Source of the DNA: Rikenellaceae bacterium
Lineage (GTDB): Bacteria; Bacteroidota; Bacteroidia; Bacteroidales; Rikenellaceae
Direction of reading: 5' to 3'
Length of the DNA: 64,000 nt
NCBI GenBank assembly: GCA_015059965.1
Contig: SUZM01000005.1
Span: 1 to 64,000 of the forward strand
Shown here: positions 1 to 8,683 of the stretch, piece after piece
Layout of the letters: each line of letters starts with the position of its first letter
Numbering within the stretch: the stretch's first letter is position 1
Position numbers and translations under genes: made by a program
The notes under the pieces: generated by a model
What the model was told of the DNA's origin: nothing
What the model saw: the letters and a program-made list of their open reading frames with translations, nothing else
Database searches by the model: none

Positions 1-100
1 CACCCAATTTTTCATATATCAAAATGCACCCTATGAGTTTCAATGAATTTAACAATTTTATAAACGCTTAATTTACAGCGAATTGAGATTTTGTGATTTT

Positions 101-600
101 CTATGATTCTATAAGTTCTGGAGCCTCTCTCTCCGCAAGACCAAACGAAGCAAGAAGATGTCGAAAGACATCTTTTTGTTTTTTATGCCTATGCGCAAGC
201 TGGCTTGCATACATAGGCATAAAGAACAAAAAGCAGCTGCAAAGCAGCTTCTGGCGAGTGTAGGACTTGCAAGGGCCTCCGCGGCAAGCGGATGGGAAAG
301 GCGTAGCGGAGCAGACTTCAGTCTGCGGAGTAGCCAATCCCTCTCTCTGCAGAGACCAAAACAATAACCGACGATGCCGGCCTGCCCTTGGACAAAGAGG
401 GTGATTCTCACAAATGGGGGTTGCGGGGATAGAAGATGGATTGCTCAGCCTGCGGCCTGAGCTGATATCGAATCGATTCGATTCTCAGAGTTTACAAAAA
501 AAAGCGAGGGCATCGGAGGTATTCGATGTAAAGCGAGCACCGCTCTTACATCTTAGTAACAAAACCTGCCACACGAAGTGGCACCTTTTGTTACAACCTG
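101..600. repeat. Non-coding palindrome-rich region
   Basis: No credible gene lies in 1-987. The region is packed with inverted repeats: 157-172 (6-bp stem, GAAA loop); 173-193 paired with 212-232 (21-bp arms, one mismatch, with a second small palindrome in the loop); a GCAGACT/AGTCTGC hairpin near 313-328; a perfect 16-bp palindrome at 467-482; a near-perfect hairpin at 525-552; and a long hairpin at 556-594 (9-bp outer stem GTAACAAAA, inner stem TGCCAC/GTGGCA). Open frames on both strands here are by-products of the symmetry. DNA from about 600 to 760 is AT-rich and shows nothing else. No transposase or rRNA sequence is visible. Confidence 0.75.
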
Positions 601-653
601 CCGATTTCCTCAACCAACCTAAAACTACTAACCTAAATGAACCTTAAAACTTC
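496..653 (-). ncRNA. Candidate structured small RNA
   Basis: Predicted from the minus-strand promoter at 658-689. A transcript starting near 653 would fold into the strong hairpin 556-594 and then the hairpin 525-552, and reach an eight-U tract at 496-503. The U tract lacks a strong stem right next to it, so the 3' end is uncertain and the RNA could continue through the other palindromes. It does not resemble tmRNA, RNase P RNA, SRP RNA or 6S RNA as far as I can judge. This is inference from promoter and structure only. Confidence 0.3.
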
Positions 654-657
654 GCTG

Positions 658-689
658 CAAAGATAAGGCGAAAAAAAATACCATGCAAA
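658..689 (-). promoter_or_regulatory. Bacteroidetes promoter reading into the palindrome region
   Basis: On the minus strand a TTTG (-33 box, 686-689) is followed after 20 bases by TATCTTTG (-7 box, 658-665), an ideal match to the Bacteroidetes consensus. It points away from the hexosaminidase gene and into the hairpins at 525-594. No protein gene lies downstream within the window. Confidence 0.6.
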
Positions 690-898
690 CAATTTCTTAA
701 AAATTTTTTAAAATTTTTCGATTTTTTTGAATAAATACACTTTTGCTTACATTTTTTCTCCATTCAAGACCCGAAGCTTACAATCTTCAACCGGCTAACC
801 GACCGAACAGAGAGTCGTTTAGAGCGATCGCACGAACAGAGCGGTTACACTTTGGCCGGCTCTCCCCTGCGCCTCAACGAGACTGCCTCAACGGCGGT

Positions 899-930
899 GT
901 TGCATCTTCAGGAAATGTTTATTATCTTTG
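899..930 (+). promoter_or_regulatory. Promoter of the GH20 gene
   Basis: GTTG at 899-902, 20 bases, then TATCTTTG at 923-930. The predicted leader is about 53 nt and starts almost exactly at a 12-bp near-perfect inverted repeat (932-943 with 946-957). Confidence 0.65.
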
Positions 931-987
931 TGAAGCCTTCTTCAGGAAGAGGGCTTCTTCAACTGCTGACACAAATAACCCGATAAG

Positions 988-2568
988 ATGAAACGATTTT
1001 CGATTTTCAGTCTGATGCTTCTTCTGTCGGCCCTCTTGGCGGGCTGCATGGAGGAGCCCAAGCTACACATCATCCCGCAGCCGGCCGAGATGAAGGCCTC
1101 TTCCGGCCACTTTGAGGTAACGGCCCAAACCCCGCTGGTGGTGGAGAGTGGTTCACGCAACCCGGCCGAGCGGTTGGTGGAGGAGTTACTCCCCTACTGG
1201 GGTGTGGCAATGCCCATCGCAGAGCAGGGGCAAGGGATTCTCCTGCGCGTAGATGAGTCAATCGGCCACAAGGAGGGCTACAAACTTGAGGTCGGCCGCA
1301 AGGGGATCCTCCTCACCGGAGGCTCCGATGCCGGGCTCTATTACGGTCTGCAAAGCCTACGGCAACTGATCATCGCCCACAACGGGAAGATTCCCTGCGG
1401 GGAGATTGCCGACCAGCCCCACTTTGCCTATCGCGGGGCTCACCTCGACGTCTGCCGCCACTTCTTTACGGTCGAGGAGGTCAAGCGCTACATCGACATC
1501 CTGGCGGCTCACAAACTCAACCGCTTCCACTGGCACCTGACCGACGATCAGGGGTGGCGCATCGAGATCAAGGCCTTCCCTGAACTTACCGAGAAGGGAG
1601 CGATGCGCAAGCAGACCGTGATCGGACACTGCCACGACCCCAAGGGATATGACGGCATCCCCCATGGCGGCTACTACACGCAGGAGGAGATTCGCGACGT
1701 GGTGGAGTACGCTGCGGCACGTTACATCACCATCATTCCCGAGATTGAGATGCCGGGCCACGCCCAGGCAGCCCTCCATGCCCTGCCGCAACTCGGCTGT
1801 CGGGAGCAGCAGGTCGAGGTCTGGGGGATGTGGGGGGTAACTCCCGAGGTGATGTGTGCAGGCAAGGAGTCCACCTACGACTTTCTGGAGCAGGTGCTCA
1901 CCGAGGTGGTGGAGCTCTTCCCCGGAGAGCTGATTCACATCGGAGGCGACGAGTGTCCGAAGGATCGCTGGAAGGAGTGTCCGCACTGCCAAGGGCGCAT
2001 GCGCGAACTGGGCCTCGAGAACGAATCGCAACTACAGGGCTACCTGGTGGCCCGCATCGAAAAGTTCCTCAATGGTTACGGGCGACACATCATCGGCTGG
2101 GACGATATCCTCGAAGGGGGCGTGACCCCGACGGCGACCGTCATGTCCTGGCAGGGCTCAAAAGGCGGCATCCACGCCGCCAAGCAGGGGAACAATGCCA
2201 TCATGGCCCCCATGGAGTACTGCTATTTCGACTTCTACCAGACCAAAAGCCGCGAGGGCGAGGGGCTCGGGATCGGAGGCTGGGTTTCGTTCGACAAGGT
2301 CTATGGCTGGGACCCCTACGAGGGGCTCAATACCGAGGAACGCAAACACATCATCGGTATGCAGTGCAACCTCTGGAGCGAGTACATCACCACGGCCGAC
2401 CACCTCTATCAGATGCTGCTGCCTCGCCTGGCTGCCCTCTGCGAGGTGCAGTGGGCCTACGATCGTCGCGATCCGGCTACCGTACGCGAACGTATGGAGA
2501 CCCAGCGTCGCTTCTACGAGGCAAACAACTGGCCCTATGCCCCCTACTATTTCGAGGGGCGGTTATAG
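988..2568 (+). CDS. Beta-N-acetylhexosaminidase, GH20 lipoprotein
   Basis: A 526-residue lipoprotein (LAGC lipobox, Cys20) predicted to release terminal GlcNAc or GalNAc from glycans or mucin at the cell surface or in the periplasm. Residues about 24-143 look like the GH20 N-terminal domain and about 147-500 the TIM-barrel catalytic domain. Visible family motifs are FHWHLTDDQGWR (180-191) and HIGGDE (317-322), with Asp321-Glu322 as the expected substrate-assisted catalytic pair. The Trp-rich C-terminal half is typical. It stands alone with its own promoter and terminator, with no SusC/SusD pair beside it. The exact sugar specificity cannot be read from sequence. Confidence 0.93.
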   Translation: MKRFSIFSLMLLLSALLAGCMEEPKLHIIPQPAEMKASSGHFEVTAQTPLVVESGSRNPAERLVEELLPYWGVAMPIAEQGQGILLRVDESIGHKEGYKLEVGRKGILLTGGSDAGLYYGLQSLRQLIIAHNGKIPCGEIADQPHFAYRGAHLDVCRHFFTVEEVKRYIDILAAHKLNRFHWHLTDDQGWRIEIKAFPELTEKGAMRKQTVIGHCHDPKGYDGIPHGGYYTQEEIRDVVEYAAARYITIIPEIEMPGHAQAALHALPQLGCREQQVEVWGMWGVTPEVMCAGKESTYDFLEQVLTEVVELFPGELIHIGGDECPKDRWKECPHCQGRMRELGLENESQLQGYLVARIEKFLNGYGRHIIGWDDILEGGVTPTATVMSWQGSKGGIHAAKQGNNAIMAPMEYCYFDFYQTKSREGEGLGIGGWVSFDKVYGWDPYEGLNTEERKHIIGMQCNLWSEYITTADHLYQMLLPRLAALCEVQWAYDRRDPATVRERMETQRRFYEANNWPYAPYYFEGRL

Positions 2569-2590
2569 CAACAAAATCGGCAAATCCAAT

Positions 2591-2645
2591 GGGGCAAGGC
2601 ACTCTCTTTTAACCCAAAACAGCGCCTTGCCCCTCCCTTTTTTGC
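2591..2645 (+). terminator. Terminator after the GH20 gene
   Basis: A 10-bp perfect stem (GGGGCAAGGC 2591-2600 with GCCTTGCCCC 2624-2633), then a T-rich run. Confidence 0.7.
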
Positions 2646-2720
2646 AGCAGCAACGACGCGAGAGTCTGCCAACCCGAAAACCTCAGCATGTAAATATCGG
2701 AGAAAAATCCGCTGCTGCAT

Positions 2721-2751
2721 ATTGCATTATCAATATCTTTTGCTATCTTTG
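2721..2751 (+). promoter_or_regulatory. Promoter of the Omp28-like gene
   Basis: TTG at 2722-2724, 19 bases, then TATCTTTG at 2744-2751. The leader is about 25 nt. Confidence 0.65.
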
Positions 2752-2779
2752 TTTTTGTATAACCTTAACACAACGAATA

Positions 2780-3895
2780 ATGAAACAGCGATTAACAACC
2801 CTTTTTATGCTCCTGTTTGCAGCGGTGCTGACCGCCTGCTCTGACTCCGAAGATGCAAACAGCGGCAATCAGTCCGACCCCTCGGGTGGGGGAAAACTCA
2901 CTTTCGAGGTAAATAAATCCTACATCAAAGCCGACGGCACGGATCAGGCAACCTTCCGCCTGCTTTTGCGCGACAACAACGGCTACACCCACGATGTAAC
3001 CCCCGAAGCCGAGATCTTCTGCGCAGGGAATCCCGAACCGCTCGCAGGGGCAGTGTTCACCTCAACCACGGAGGGTGATTTCAGTTTCCACGCCATCTAT
3101 AAGCGGCGAAACTCGAACACGGTAAAGGTCTCGGCCGTGAACGGCATCGAGGATCTGCCGGCCGATCCCGATCCCGCAAGTTTCGCCTTTGCGCACCGCA
3201 TGCTGCTGGTACAGCACACCGGAACCGAGTGCCCGAACTGCCCGCGCATGATGAACCTGCTGAAGGCCCTCGCGGAGGATGAAGCCTACGCCTCGAAGTA
3301 CCACCATGTCGCCTCGCACTCCTACAATAGCAGCGACGATGCCTACTCGGGTGCGGCCGTGACCCTGTCGCGCGAGGTGAACCTCGATGGCTTCTATCCG
3401 TGGCTCACCTTCGACCTCACGACCGACTACGAGCACGATATCGATGCGGTAAAGAGCTACATTGACGAGCACCACCAGGCAGAGGCTGAGGCCGGAATCG
3501 CCATAGCCGCTTCGCTCGTCGGGAATCGTATCTACGCCAACATCGGCCTCAAAGTGGCCAAGACCAACGGCTACCGCTTAGCCGTTTGGCTCCTGGAGGA
3601 CAACATTCAGTCAAACCAGTGGGGAGCTACAGCCTCATGGCAGCACATTCACAACAACTGCCTGCGCGAGATGGCTGGCGAGAACAAAACCACGCGCATC
3701 TACGGCACCACGATGGGCGAGCTGGAGTCGGGCCAGGAGTACTACCACGTCTCCTCCTTCCTGGTATCCGACAGTTGGAATGGCGAGAACTGCAAGGTGC
3801 TGGTCATCCTCACCCGAAACAATGAGGCGGGAGAGATCGAGGTTGTAAACTCGGCCCTCTGCGCCGTAGGCAACTCCACCCCCTACGCCTATTAG
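2780..3895 (+). CDS. Omp28-like outer membrane lipoprotein
   Basis: The 371-residue product starts at ATG 2780, about 25 nt after the promoter; the frame is open further upstream but only inside the previous gene. It has a lipoprotein signal ending LTAC (Cys20), an Ig-like N-terminal section, and a thioredoxin-like C-terminal half with a CPNC motif (Cys151, Cys154) inside GTECPNCPRMM. This layout is typical of the Omp28 family described from Porphyromonas, whose function is not known. The CxxC suggests thiol chemistry or structural disulfide formation, which is inference. Confidence 0.8.
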   Translation: MKQRLTTLFMLLFAAVLTACSDSEDANSGNQSDPSGGGKLTFEVNKSYIKADGTDQATFRLLLRDNNGYTHDVTPEAEIFCAGNPEPLAGAVFTSTTEGDFSFHAIYKRRNSNTVKVSAVNGIEDLPADPDPASFAFAHRMLLVQHTGTECPNCPRMMNLLKALAEDEAYASKYHHVASHSYNSSDDAYSGAAVTLSREVNLDGFYPWLTFDLTTDYEHDIDAVKSYIDEHHQAEAEAGIAIAASLVGNRIYANIGLKVAKTNGYRLAVWLLEDNIQSNQWGATASWQHIHNNCLREMAGENKTTRIYGTTMGELESGQEYYHVSSFLVSDSWNGENCKVLVILTRNNEAGEIEVVNSALCAVGNSTPYAY

Positions 3896-3969
3896 CCTCA
3901 TCGCCCCCGCATCCGACCGATAACTGCCGGCCGGTCCGGGGAGGCTGACATCCACCAAGCAAACGAATT

Positions 3970-4002
3970 CAAGAGCCCGACCTTTTGCAGGTCGGGCTCT
4001 TG
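3970..4002. terminator. Bidirectional terminator between convergent genes
   Basis: A perfect 14-bp stem (3970-3983 with 3989-4002) and a 5-base loop, between the plus-strand Omp28-like gene and minus-strand folE. Short T runs only. Confidence 0.6.
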
Positions 4003-4048
4003 GATTTGTCTCTCTGAACAAAAACCGGCTGTCGGACGATCCCCTTCT

Positions 4049-4645
4049 CTAACGAATCAGATTCATAAACTCCTCGCGCGTGCGGGGATCCTTGAGGAAG
4101 ATGCCGGTAAAGGCCGAAGTTGTGGTCGATGAGCCCTGCTTCTCCACACCGCGCATCTGCATGCACATGTGGCTTGCCTCGATCACCACGGCAACCCCCA
4201 TGGGGTCGAGAGCCTCCTGGATGCAGTCGCGAATCTGCACCGTCAGGCGCTCCTGCACCTGCAGGCGGCGGGCATAGCACTCCACCACGCGGGCCACCTT
4301 CGAGAGTCCCGTAATGCGGCCGTTGGGGATATAGGCGACATGGGCCTTGCCGTAGAAGGGCAACATGTGGTGCTCGCAGAGCGAGTAGAGTTGTATATCT
4401 TTGACCAACACCATCTGCTTATACTCCTCCTGGAACATGGCCGAGCGCAGAATTTCGTGCGGGTCCTGCGTATAGCCGCGCGTAAGAAAGGCCATTGCCT
4501 TGGCAATGCGCTCCGGGCTTTTGACAAGTCCCTCACGCTCGGGGTCTTCGCCTAAGAGGGTGAGGATTTCACGGTAGTGGCCGGCCAGTTTTGCAATGCG
4601 TTCGGAGTCGTAGCACTCCTCGCGCGTATAGAGTTTCTCTTCCAT
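4049..4645 (-). CDS. folE: GTP cyclohydrolase I (FolE)
   Basis: Converts GTP to 7,8-dihydroneopterin triphosphate, the first step of folate synthesis (and of queuosine through QueD). The product is 198 residues from ATG 4645. Zinc-site motifs are visible: CEHH (Cys90, His93) and SHMCMQMRG (Cys161). An ATG 12 codons upstream (4681) lies upstream of the -7 box TACCTTTG (4651-4658), so it would precede the transcript start; the shorter form is also a normal family length. The start codon is only 5 bases from the -7 box, so the mRNA may be nearly leaderless. It lies downstream of rdgB on the same strand. Confidence 0.95.
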   Translation of the reverse strand: MEEKLYTREECYDSERIAKLAGHYREILTLLGEDPEREGLVKSPERIAKAMAFLTRGYTQDPHEILRSAMFQEEYKQMVLVKDIQLYSLCEHHMLPFYGKAHVAYIPNGRITGLSKVARVVECYARRLQVQERLTVQIRDCIQEALDPMGVAVVIEASHMCMQMRGVEKQGSSTTTSAFTGIFLKDPRTREEFMNLIR

Positions 4646-4650
4646 GGGCG

Positions 4651-4658
4651 CAAAGGTA
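4651..4658 (-). promoter_or_regulatory. -7 box (TACCTTTG) of folE
   Basis: Minus-strand TACCTTTG five bases before the chosen folE ATG. The -33 box is weak. Transcription would begin at or beside the start codon. Confidence 0.5.
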
Positions 4659-4720
4659 GGTTTTATTTGGGGATGTTCCATAAATCAGCCGGAACAGCAT
4701 GCCCCAACGATGTTCTTTTT

Positions 4721-5317
4721 TTAATGCTGTATAGATGTTCCCTTATGATTTACCAAAAAATCGACCAGTTTCCTCACGGCACGTCCGCGGTGCGAAATGG
4801 CGTTCTTCTGCTCGGGTGTCATCTCGGCGAAGCTGCGCAGAGAGCCTTCGGGCAGGAACAGGGGGTCGTAACCAAATCCCTCTGAGCCATTCTCCTTGGT
4901 GTCGATCTCACCCTCCACAATCCCCTCGAAGAGGTACTCCTCTCCGCCAAGGATCAGGGCAATAACGGTGCGAAAACGGGCACGGCGGTTGCGCTCCCCC
5001 TCCATATTTTTCAGCAACAGGCGGTTGTTGGCCGCAAAGTCGTGTCCGTCGGTAGCATAGCGGGCCGAGTGTACGCCGGGGGCACCCCCTAAGGCCTCCA
5101 CCTCAAGGCCCGTATCATCGGCAAAGCAGTCCAGACCGGTTCGGCGGTAGAGATAGCGAGCCTTCTCGAGGGCGTTGCCCTCAAGCGTGGGGCTCTGCTC
5201 GGGAATCTCCTCGGTGATCCCGACCTCTTGAGGGGTTACCAGCTCGAACCCCTCACCCAGCACTGCCGAAACCTCCTGCAGTTTGTGTTTGTTGTTGGTG
5301 GCAAAGATGATTTTCAT
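4721..5317 (-). CDS. rdgB: Non-canonical purine NTP pyrophosphatase (RdgB/HAM1)
   Basis: A 198-residue house-cleaning enzyme that hydrolyses ITP, XTP and dITP to monophosphates. Family landmarks are the N-terminal ATNNKHKLQE substrate loop, FADDTGLEVEALGGAPGV, SARYA, the GFGYDPLF motif, and the SHRGRA motif near the C terminus. Length is normal. It follows the HAD phosphatase with a 27-bp gap on the minus strand, so co-transcription is likely. Confidence 0.95.
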   Translation of the reverse strand: MKIIFATNNKHKLQEVSAVLGEGFELVTPQEVGITEEIPEQSPTLEGNALEKARYLYRRTGLDCFADDTGLEVEALGGAPGVHSARYATDGHDFAANNRLLLKNMEGERNRRARFRTVIALILGGEEYLFEGIVEGEIDTKENGSEGFGYDPLFLPEGSLRSFAEMTPEQKNAISHRGRAVRKLVDFLVNHKGTSIQH

Positions 5318-5344
5318 ACCTGTAATCTGAAGAGAGATACAATC

Positions 5345-6187
5345 TTATTGAGCCTCCAAAAGCTCCAGGAGGTGGTCGGTGGCAATCTTGTCGATGATGG
5401 CCTTAACCACGGTATCGATCTCCGACCCGGCGGAGTAGTCGGCCGGGCAGACAAAATTGACACGGTTATCGCGAATGAGCGAACCCATCTCCTTGCGAGC
5501 CCCCTTCTGTTCGGGGTTGTAGACCGCAATGGAGTGGCCGCCAAAGTTCTTCACCAGGCGCATGCAGGGGATGTCGGTTGTTCCGTCGCCCACATAGATC
5601 ATTCGCTTGAAGGGTACCGGGCGCTTGTCCTCCTCGATGTAGGTGTTCACGCGCTTGCTGTCATAGACCGACTCCACCCCCTTGTTGATCTTGAAGATGA
5701 ACTGTGTCTTATTCGTATAGTTTACCGCCACGGCGGGCCAGTAGGCGATGCCGTCGATGTCGTAGAGGAACGAGCAGGCGTAGATCTTTCGGAATTCGTG
5801 AGCGATCTCCGTTCCCTCGATGATCTCCTTGAGACCCGAGGAGTTGATGTAGTGCACCAGCTCTATTCCCTTCTCGGCCGCATAGGCGTTCATCCGCCCA
5901 AACCAACTCTTCACTCCGTTGTAGAGTTGTACCTTGCGCCCCGACTCCTGAAAGGCTTCGCGCCTGAGCGAAAGGCCTGTGGCACGCGCCTCGTGCACCA
6001 TCTTGGCCATGTAGGTCAGAATACCATCGGCATCCTGCTGCTCGGCCAGCGAGTTGGCATCGTGCCAAAACTCCTTGTTGCTCTTCCCGACGGCGGGGAT
6101 AAAATCAAACTCCTGCATGTTGCCCGGAGCCAAAGTGCCGTCAAAGTCGTAGATCAAAGCTACAGAAATCTTTTCGTTGCTCGACAT
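5345..6187 (-). CDS. HAD-superfamily phosphatase
   Basis: A 280-residue protein with the HAD motif I YDFDGTLAPGN, where the first Asp is the expected nucleophile. A YVGDGTTDIPCM segment fits motif III/IV. The region between should form the cap. The start is placed at ATG 6187 (MSSNEK); an ATG 29 codons earlier gives a poorly HAD-like extension in intergenic-looking DNA. The substrate cannot be predicted. It sits between rimO and rdgB on the minus strand and may share their transcript. Confidence 0.8.
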   Translation of the reverse strand: MSSNEKISVALIYDFDGTLAPGNMQEFDFIPAVGKSNKEFWHDANSLAEQQDADGILTYMAKMVHEARATGLSLRREAFQESGRKVQLYNGVKSWFGRMNAYAAEKGIELVHYINSSGLKEIIEGTEIAHEFRKIYACSFLYDIDGIAYWPAVAVNYTNKTQFIFKINKGVESVYDSKRVNTYIEEDKRPVPFKRMIYVGDGTTDIPCMRLVKNFGGHSIAVYNPEQKGARKEMGSLIRDNRVNFVCPADYSAGSEIDTVVKAIIDKIATDHLLELLEAQ

Positions 6188-6290
6188 AGTTCTTATTGCA
6201 CGCTTATTTTTATGCGCTCTTGATTGGTCAATTTCCAGATCCAAAGCGGGGTAAAAACTTTGGATTTTGAACAAAACGGCAAACAGCTGC

Positions 6291-7589
6291 CTATATCACC
6301 TCGCCGTAGAGATCGTACTCCGAAGCATCGGTAATGCGTACCGTGTAGAAGCGGCCGCGGAAGAGCCGCTTGCCGGTGGCGGGAATCAGGATCTCCTGAT
6401 CCACCTCCGGGGAGTCGTACTGCGAACGGGCCACATAGTAGTCGCCCTGGCGCGAATCGATCACCACACGTTCTGCACGGCCCACACGCCGGCGGTTATT
6501 CTCTCGCGAGAGGTCGGCCTGCAGGCGCATCAGACGCTCCACGCGCTGCTGCTTCACCTCCTCCGGCACATCATCCTCAAGCTCCGTGGCGGAGTAGGTC
6601 CCCTCCTCCTCGGAGTAGGCAAAGACCCCCAGACGCTCGAAACGCACCTCCCGCACAAAAGCCATCAGCTCCTCAAAATCCTGCTCCGTCTCACCGGGAT
6701 AGCCCACCAACATCGTCGTGCGCAGCGTGAGGTCGGGCATGGCTGTACGCAACTTCCGAATGAGCGCCTCGGCCTCGGCCTTGGTATGGCGGCGCTTCAT
6801 CGCCTGAAGCTGGTTGTCCGAGATGTGTTGAAAGGGGATATCGAGGTACTTGCAGATCTTGGGCTCCTCGCGCATCACCTCGATCACCTCATCCGGGAAG
6901 GCCGTGGGATAGGCGTAGTGGAGGCGAATCCACTCCAGCCCCTCGATGCGGCAGAGGGCTCTGAGCAGGTCGGCCAGGCGACGCCTGCCGTAGAGGTCCA
7001 GGCCGTAGTAGGTAGTGTCTTGGGCTATGACCATCAACTCCTTTACGCCCCCCTGAACCAGCTTTTGAGCCTCCTCCAAAAGGGCCTCCATCGGAACCGA
7101 GCGGTGCTCGCCACGGATAATCGGGATGGCACAGTAGCCACACTTCCAGTTGCACCCCTCGCCGATCTTCAGGTAGGCATAATGTTTCGGAGTGGTCTGC
7201 ACACGGTCGGTCTCACACGCCGTGCGGTACTCGCCGCCCAGGCGACGAACAATACCCTCCCAATCCTTCACACCGAAGAAGTCATCGACCTCCGGCAGCT
7301 CGGCCCGCAACTCGTCGGCGTAGCGCTCCGAGAGGCAACCGATGACAAAGAGCTCCTCGATTTTGCCCGCCTTCTTCAACTCGGCAGCCTGCAGAATGAG
7401 CTCAATGGACTCCTGCTTGGCATCGCCGATAAAGCCACAGGTGTTGATCACCACCACCTTGGCATCGGTGCGGTCGCTATCGGCCACCACGCGGTAGCCC
7501 GAGGCCTCCAACTGGGCCATCAGGTGCTCCGAATCGACCGTATTCTTCGAGCAACCGAGGGTTATGACGTTAATTTTTTTCATCTCCAA
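6291..7589 (-). CDS. rimO: Ribosomal protein S12 methylthiotransferase (RimO)
   Basis: A radical-SAM enzyme that methylthiolates the conserved Asp of ribosomal protein S12. The 432-residue protein has the three-part layout: an N-terminal domain starting INVITLGCSKNTVDSEHLM with conserved cysteines, the radical-SAM core with CNWKCGYC (CxxxCxxC), and a C-terminal TRAM-like domain. The GCSKNTVDSE N terminus distinguishes RimO from MiaB. Its start overlaps the end of ftsY by up to 20 bp; a second Met two codons later is an alternative start. Translational coupling with ftsY is likely. Confidence 0.95.
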   Translation of the reverse strand: MEMKKINVITLGCSKNTVDSEHLMAQLEASGYRVVADSDRTDAKVVVINTCGFIGDAKQESIELILQAAELKKAGKIEELFVIGCLSERYADELRAELPEVDDFFGVKDWEGIVRRLGGEYRTACETDRVQTTPKHYAYLKIGEGCNWKCGYCAIPIIRGEHRSVPMEALLEEAQKLVQGGVKELMVIAQDTTYYGLDLYGRRRLADLLRALCRIEGLEWIRLHYAYPTAFPDEVIEVMREEPKICKYLDIPFQHISDNQLQAMKRRHTKAEAEALIRKLRTAMPDLTLRTTMLVGYPGETEQDFEELMAFVREVRFERLGVFAYSEEEGTYSATELEDDVPEEVKQQRVERLMRLQADLSRENNRRRVGRAERVVIDSRQGDYYVARSQYDSPEVDQEILIPATGKRLFRGRFYTVRITDASEYDLYGEVI

Positions 7590-8631
7590 AGAGGGCTTTT
7601 ACGAACTCGCGGCGATCAAACATCTTCAGCTGGTCTACTCCCTCGCCGACTCCGATGTAGCGAACCGGAATGTGGAACTGGTCGCTGATGCCGATCACCA
7701 CACCACCCTTGGCCGTGCCATCGAGCTTGGTGATCGTGAGCGAGGTAACCTTCGTGGCCTGGGTAAACTGCTTGGCCTGCTCGAAGGCATTCTGTCCGGT
7801 TGAACCATCCAGGACAAGCATCACCTCATGCGGGGCATCAGGAATCACCTTGGTCATCACGTTACGGATCTTCGTCAGCTCGTTCATCAGGCCGATCTTG
7901 TTGTGCAGTCGGCCGGCCGTATCAATCAAGACCACGTCGGCCCCATTGGCCACAGCCGATTTTAGGGTGTCGAAGGCCACCGAGGCGGGGTCACTGCCCA
8001 TCTCCTGGCGGATCATCGTTGCCCCGGCACGCTCGGCCCAGACGGCCAACTGGTCGATGGCAGCAGCACGGAAGGTGTCGGCCGCTCCGATATAGACCTT
8101 GCGACCCGCCTTGGTGAGCTGGGCGGCAAGTTTTCCAATCGTGGTGGTCTTACCGGCACCATTGACACCTACAACCATCATCACATAGGGCATACCGGGC
8201 TTCACCTCGATACCAAAGTCCTCCTCCCGGCGATTCGACTCCTCCATCAGGAGGGCGATCTCGTCTCTAAGGATCGACTGCAACTCCGAAGTATTCATAT
8301 ACTTGTCGCGGGCCACACGCTCCTCAATGCGGCGGATGATCTTCACAGTGGTATCTACCCCCACATCCGAGGTGATGAGGACCTCCTCCAGGTCGTCCAG
8401 CACATCGGCATCGACGGTCGAACGGCCGGCCACGGCACGCGCCAGCTTCGAGAAGAATCCCGTCTTGGTCTTCTCCAACCCCGCCTCCAACTCGCGGCGG
8501 TCGGCCGCCTGCTCCTGGGCCTCGGCTGCCTGCTCCCGGGTCTGCTCCTCGGAGGTTGCCACTTCGGCTTGGGGCTGCCCGGCGACAACCTCCTCCGTCT
8601 TCTTTTTCTTAAACAGATCAAAAAATCCCAT
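7570..8631 (-). CDS. ftsY: Signal recognition particle receptor FtsY
   Basis: An SRP-receptor GTPase that docks ribosome-nascent chains at the membrane. The 353-residue protein begins MGFFDLFKKKK, has an acidic A-region, an NG domain with the P-loop GVNGAGKTTTIGKLA, DTFRAAAIDQLAVW, the DTAGR motif, and TKLDGTAKGG near the end. ATG 8631 is chosen because an in-frame ATG 8 codons earlier falls inside the -7 box TATATTTG (8653-8660). Confidence 0.97.
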   Translation of the reverse strand: MGFFDLFKKKKTEEVVAGQPQAEVATSEEQTREQAAEAQEQAADRRELEAGLEKTKTGFFSKLARAVAGRSTVDADVLDDLEEVLITSDVGVDTTVKIIRRIEERVARDKYMNTSELQSILRDEIALLMEESNRREEDFGIEVKPGMPYVMMVVGVNGAGKTTTIGKLAAQLTKAGRKVYIGAADTFRAAAIDQLAVWAERAGATMIRQEMGSDPASVAFDTLKSAVANGADVVLIDTAGRLHNKIGLMNELTKIRNVMTKVIPDAPHEVMLVLDGSTGQNAFEQAKQFTQATKVTSLTITKLDGTAKGGVVIGISDQFHIPVRYIGVGEGVDQLKMFDRREFVKALFGDEKN

Positions 8632-8652
8632 ACGAATAGCTACAATTTTTTG

Positions 8653-8660
8653 CAAATATA
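8653..8660 (-). promoter_or_regulatory. -7 box (TATATTTG) of ftsY-rimO
   Basis: Minus-strand TATATTTG 21 bases upstream of the ftsY ATG. No clear -33 box. It is back-to-back with the plus-strand promoter at 8684. Confidence 0.5.
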
Positions 8661-8683
8661 ACGATTTTTTGGCGGTAAACCCT

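Noticed and set aside
101..411. Short overlapping open frames on both strands near the left edge
   Set aside because: They run through inverted repeats and therefore resemble each other; no promoter or initiation context fits.
2195..2779. A long N-terminal extension of the Omp28-like protein
   Set aside because: The frame runs through the previous gene and its terminator; the lipoprotein signal at 2780 and the promoter just before it define the start.
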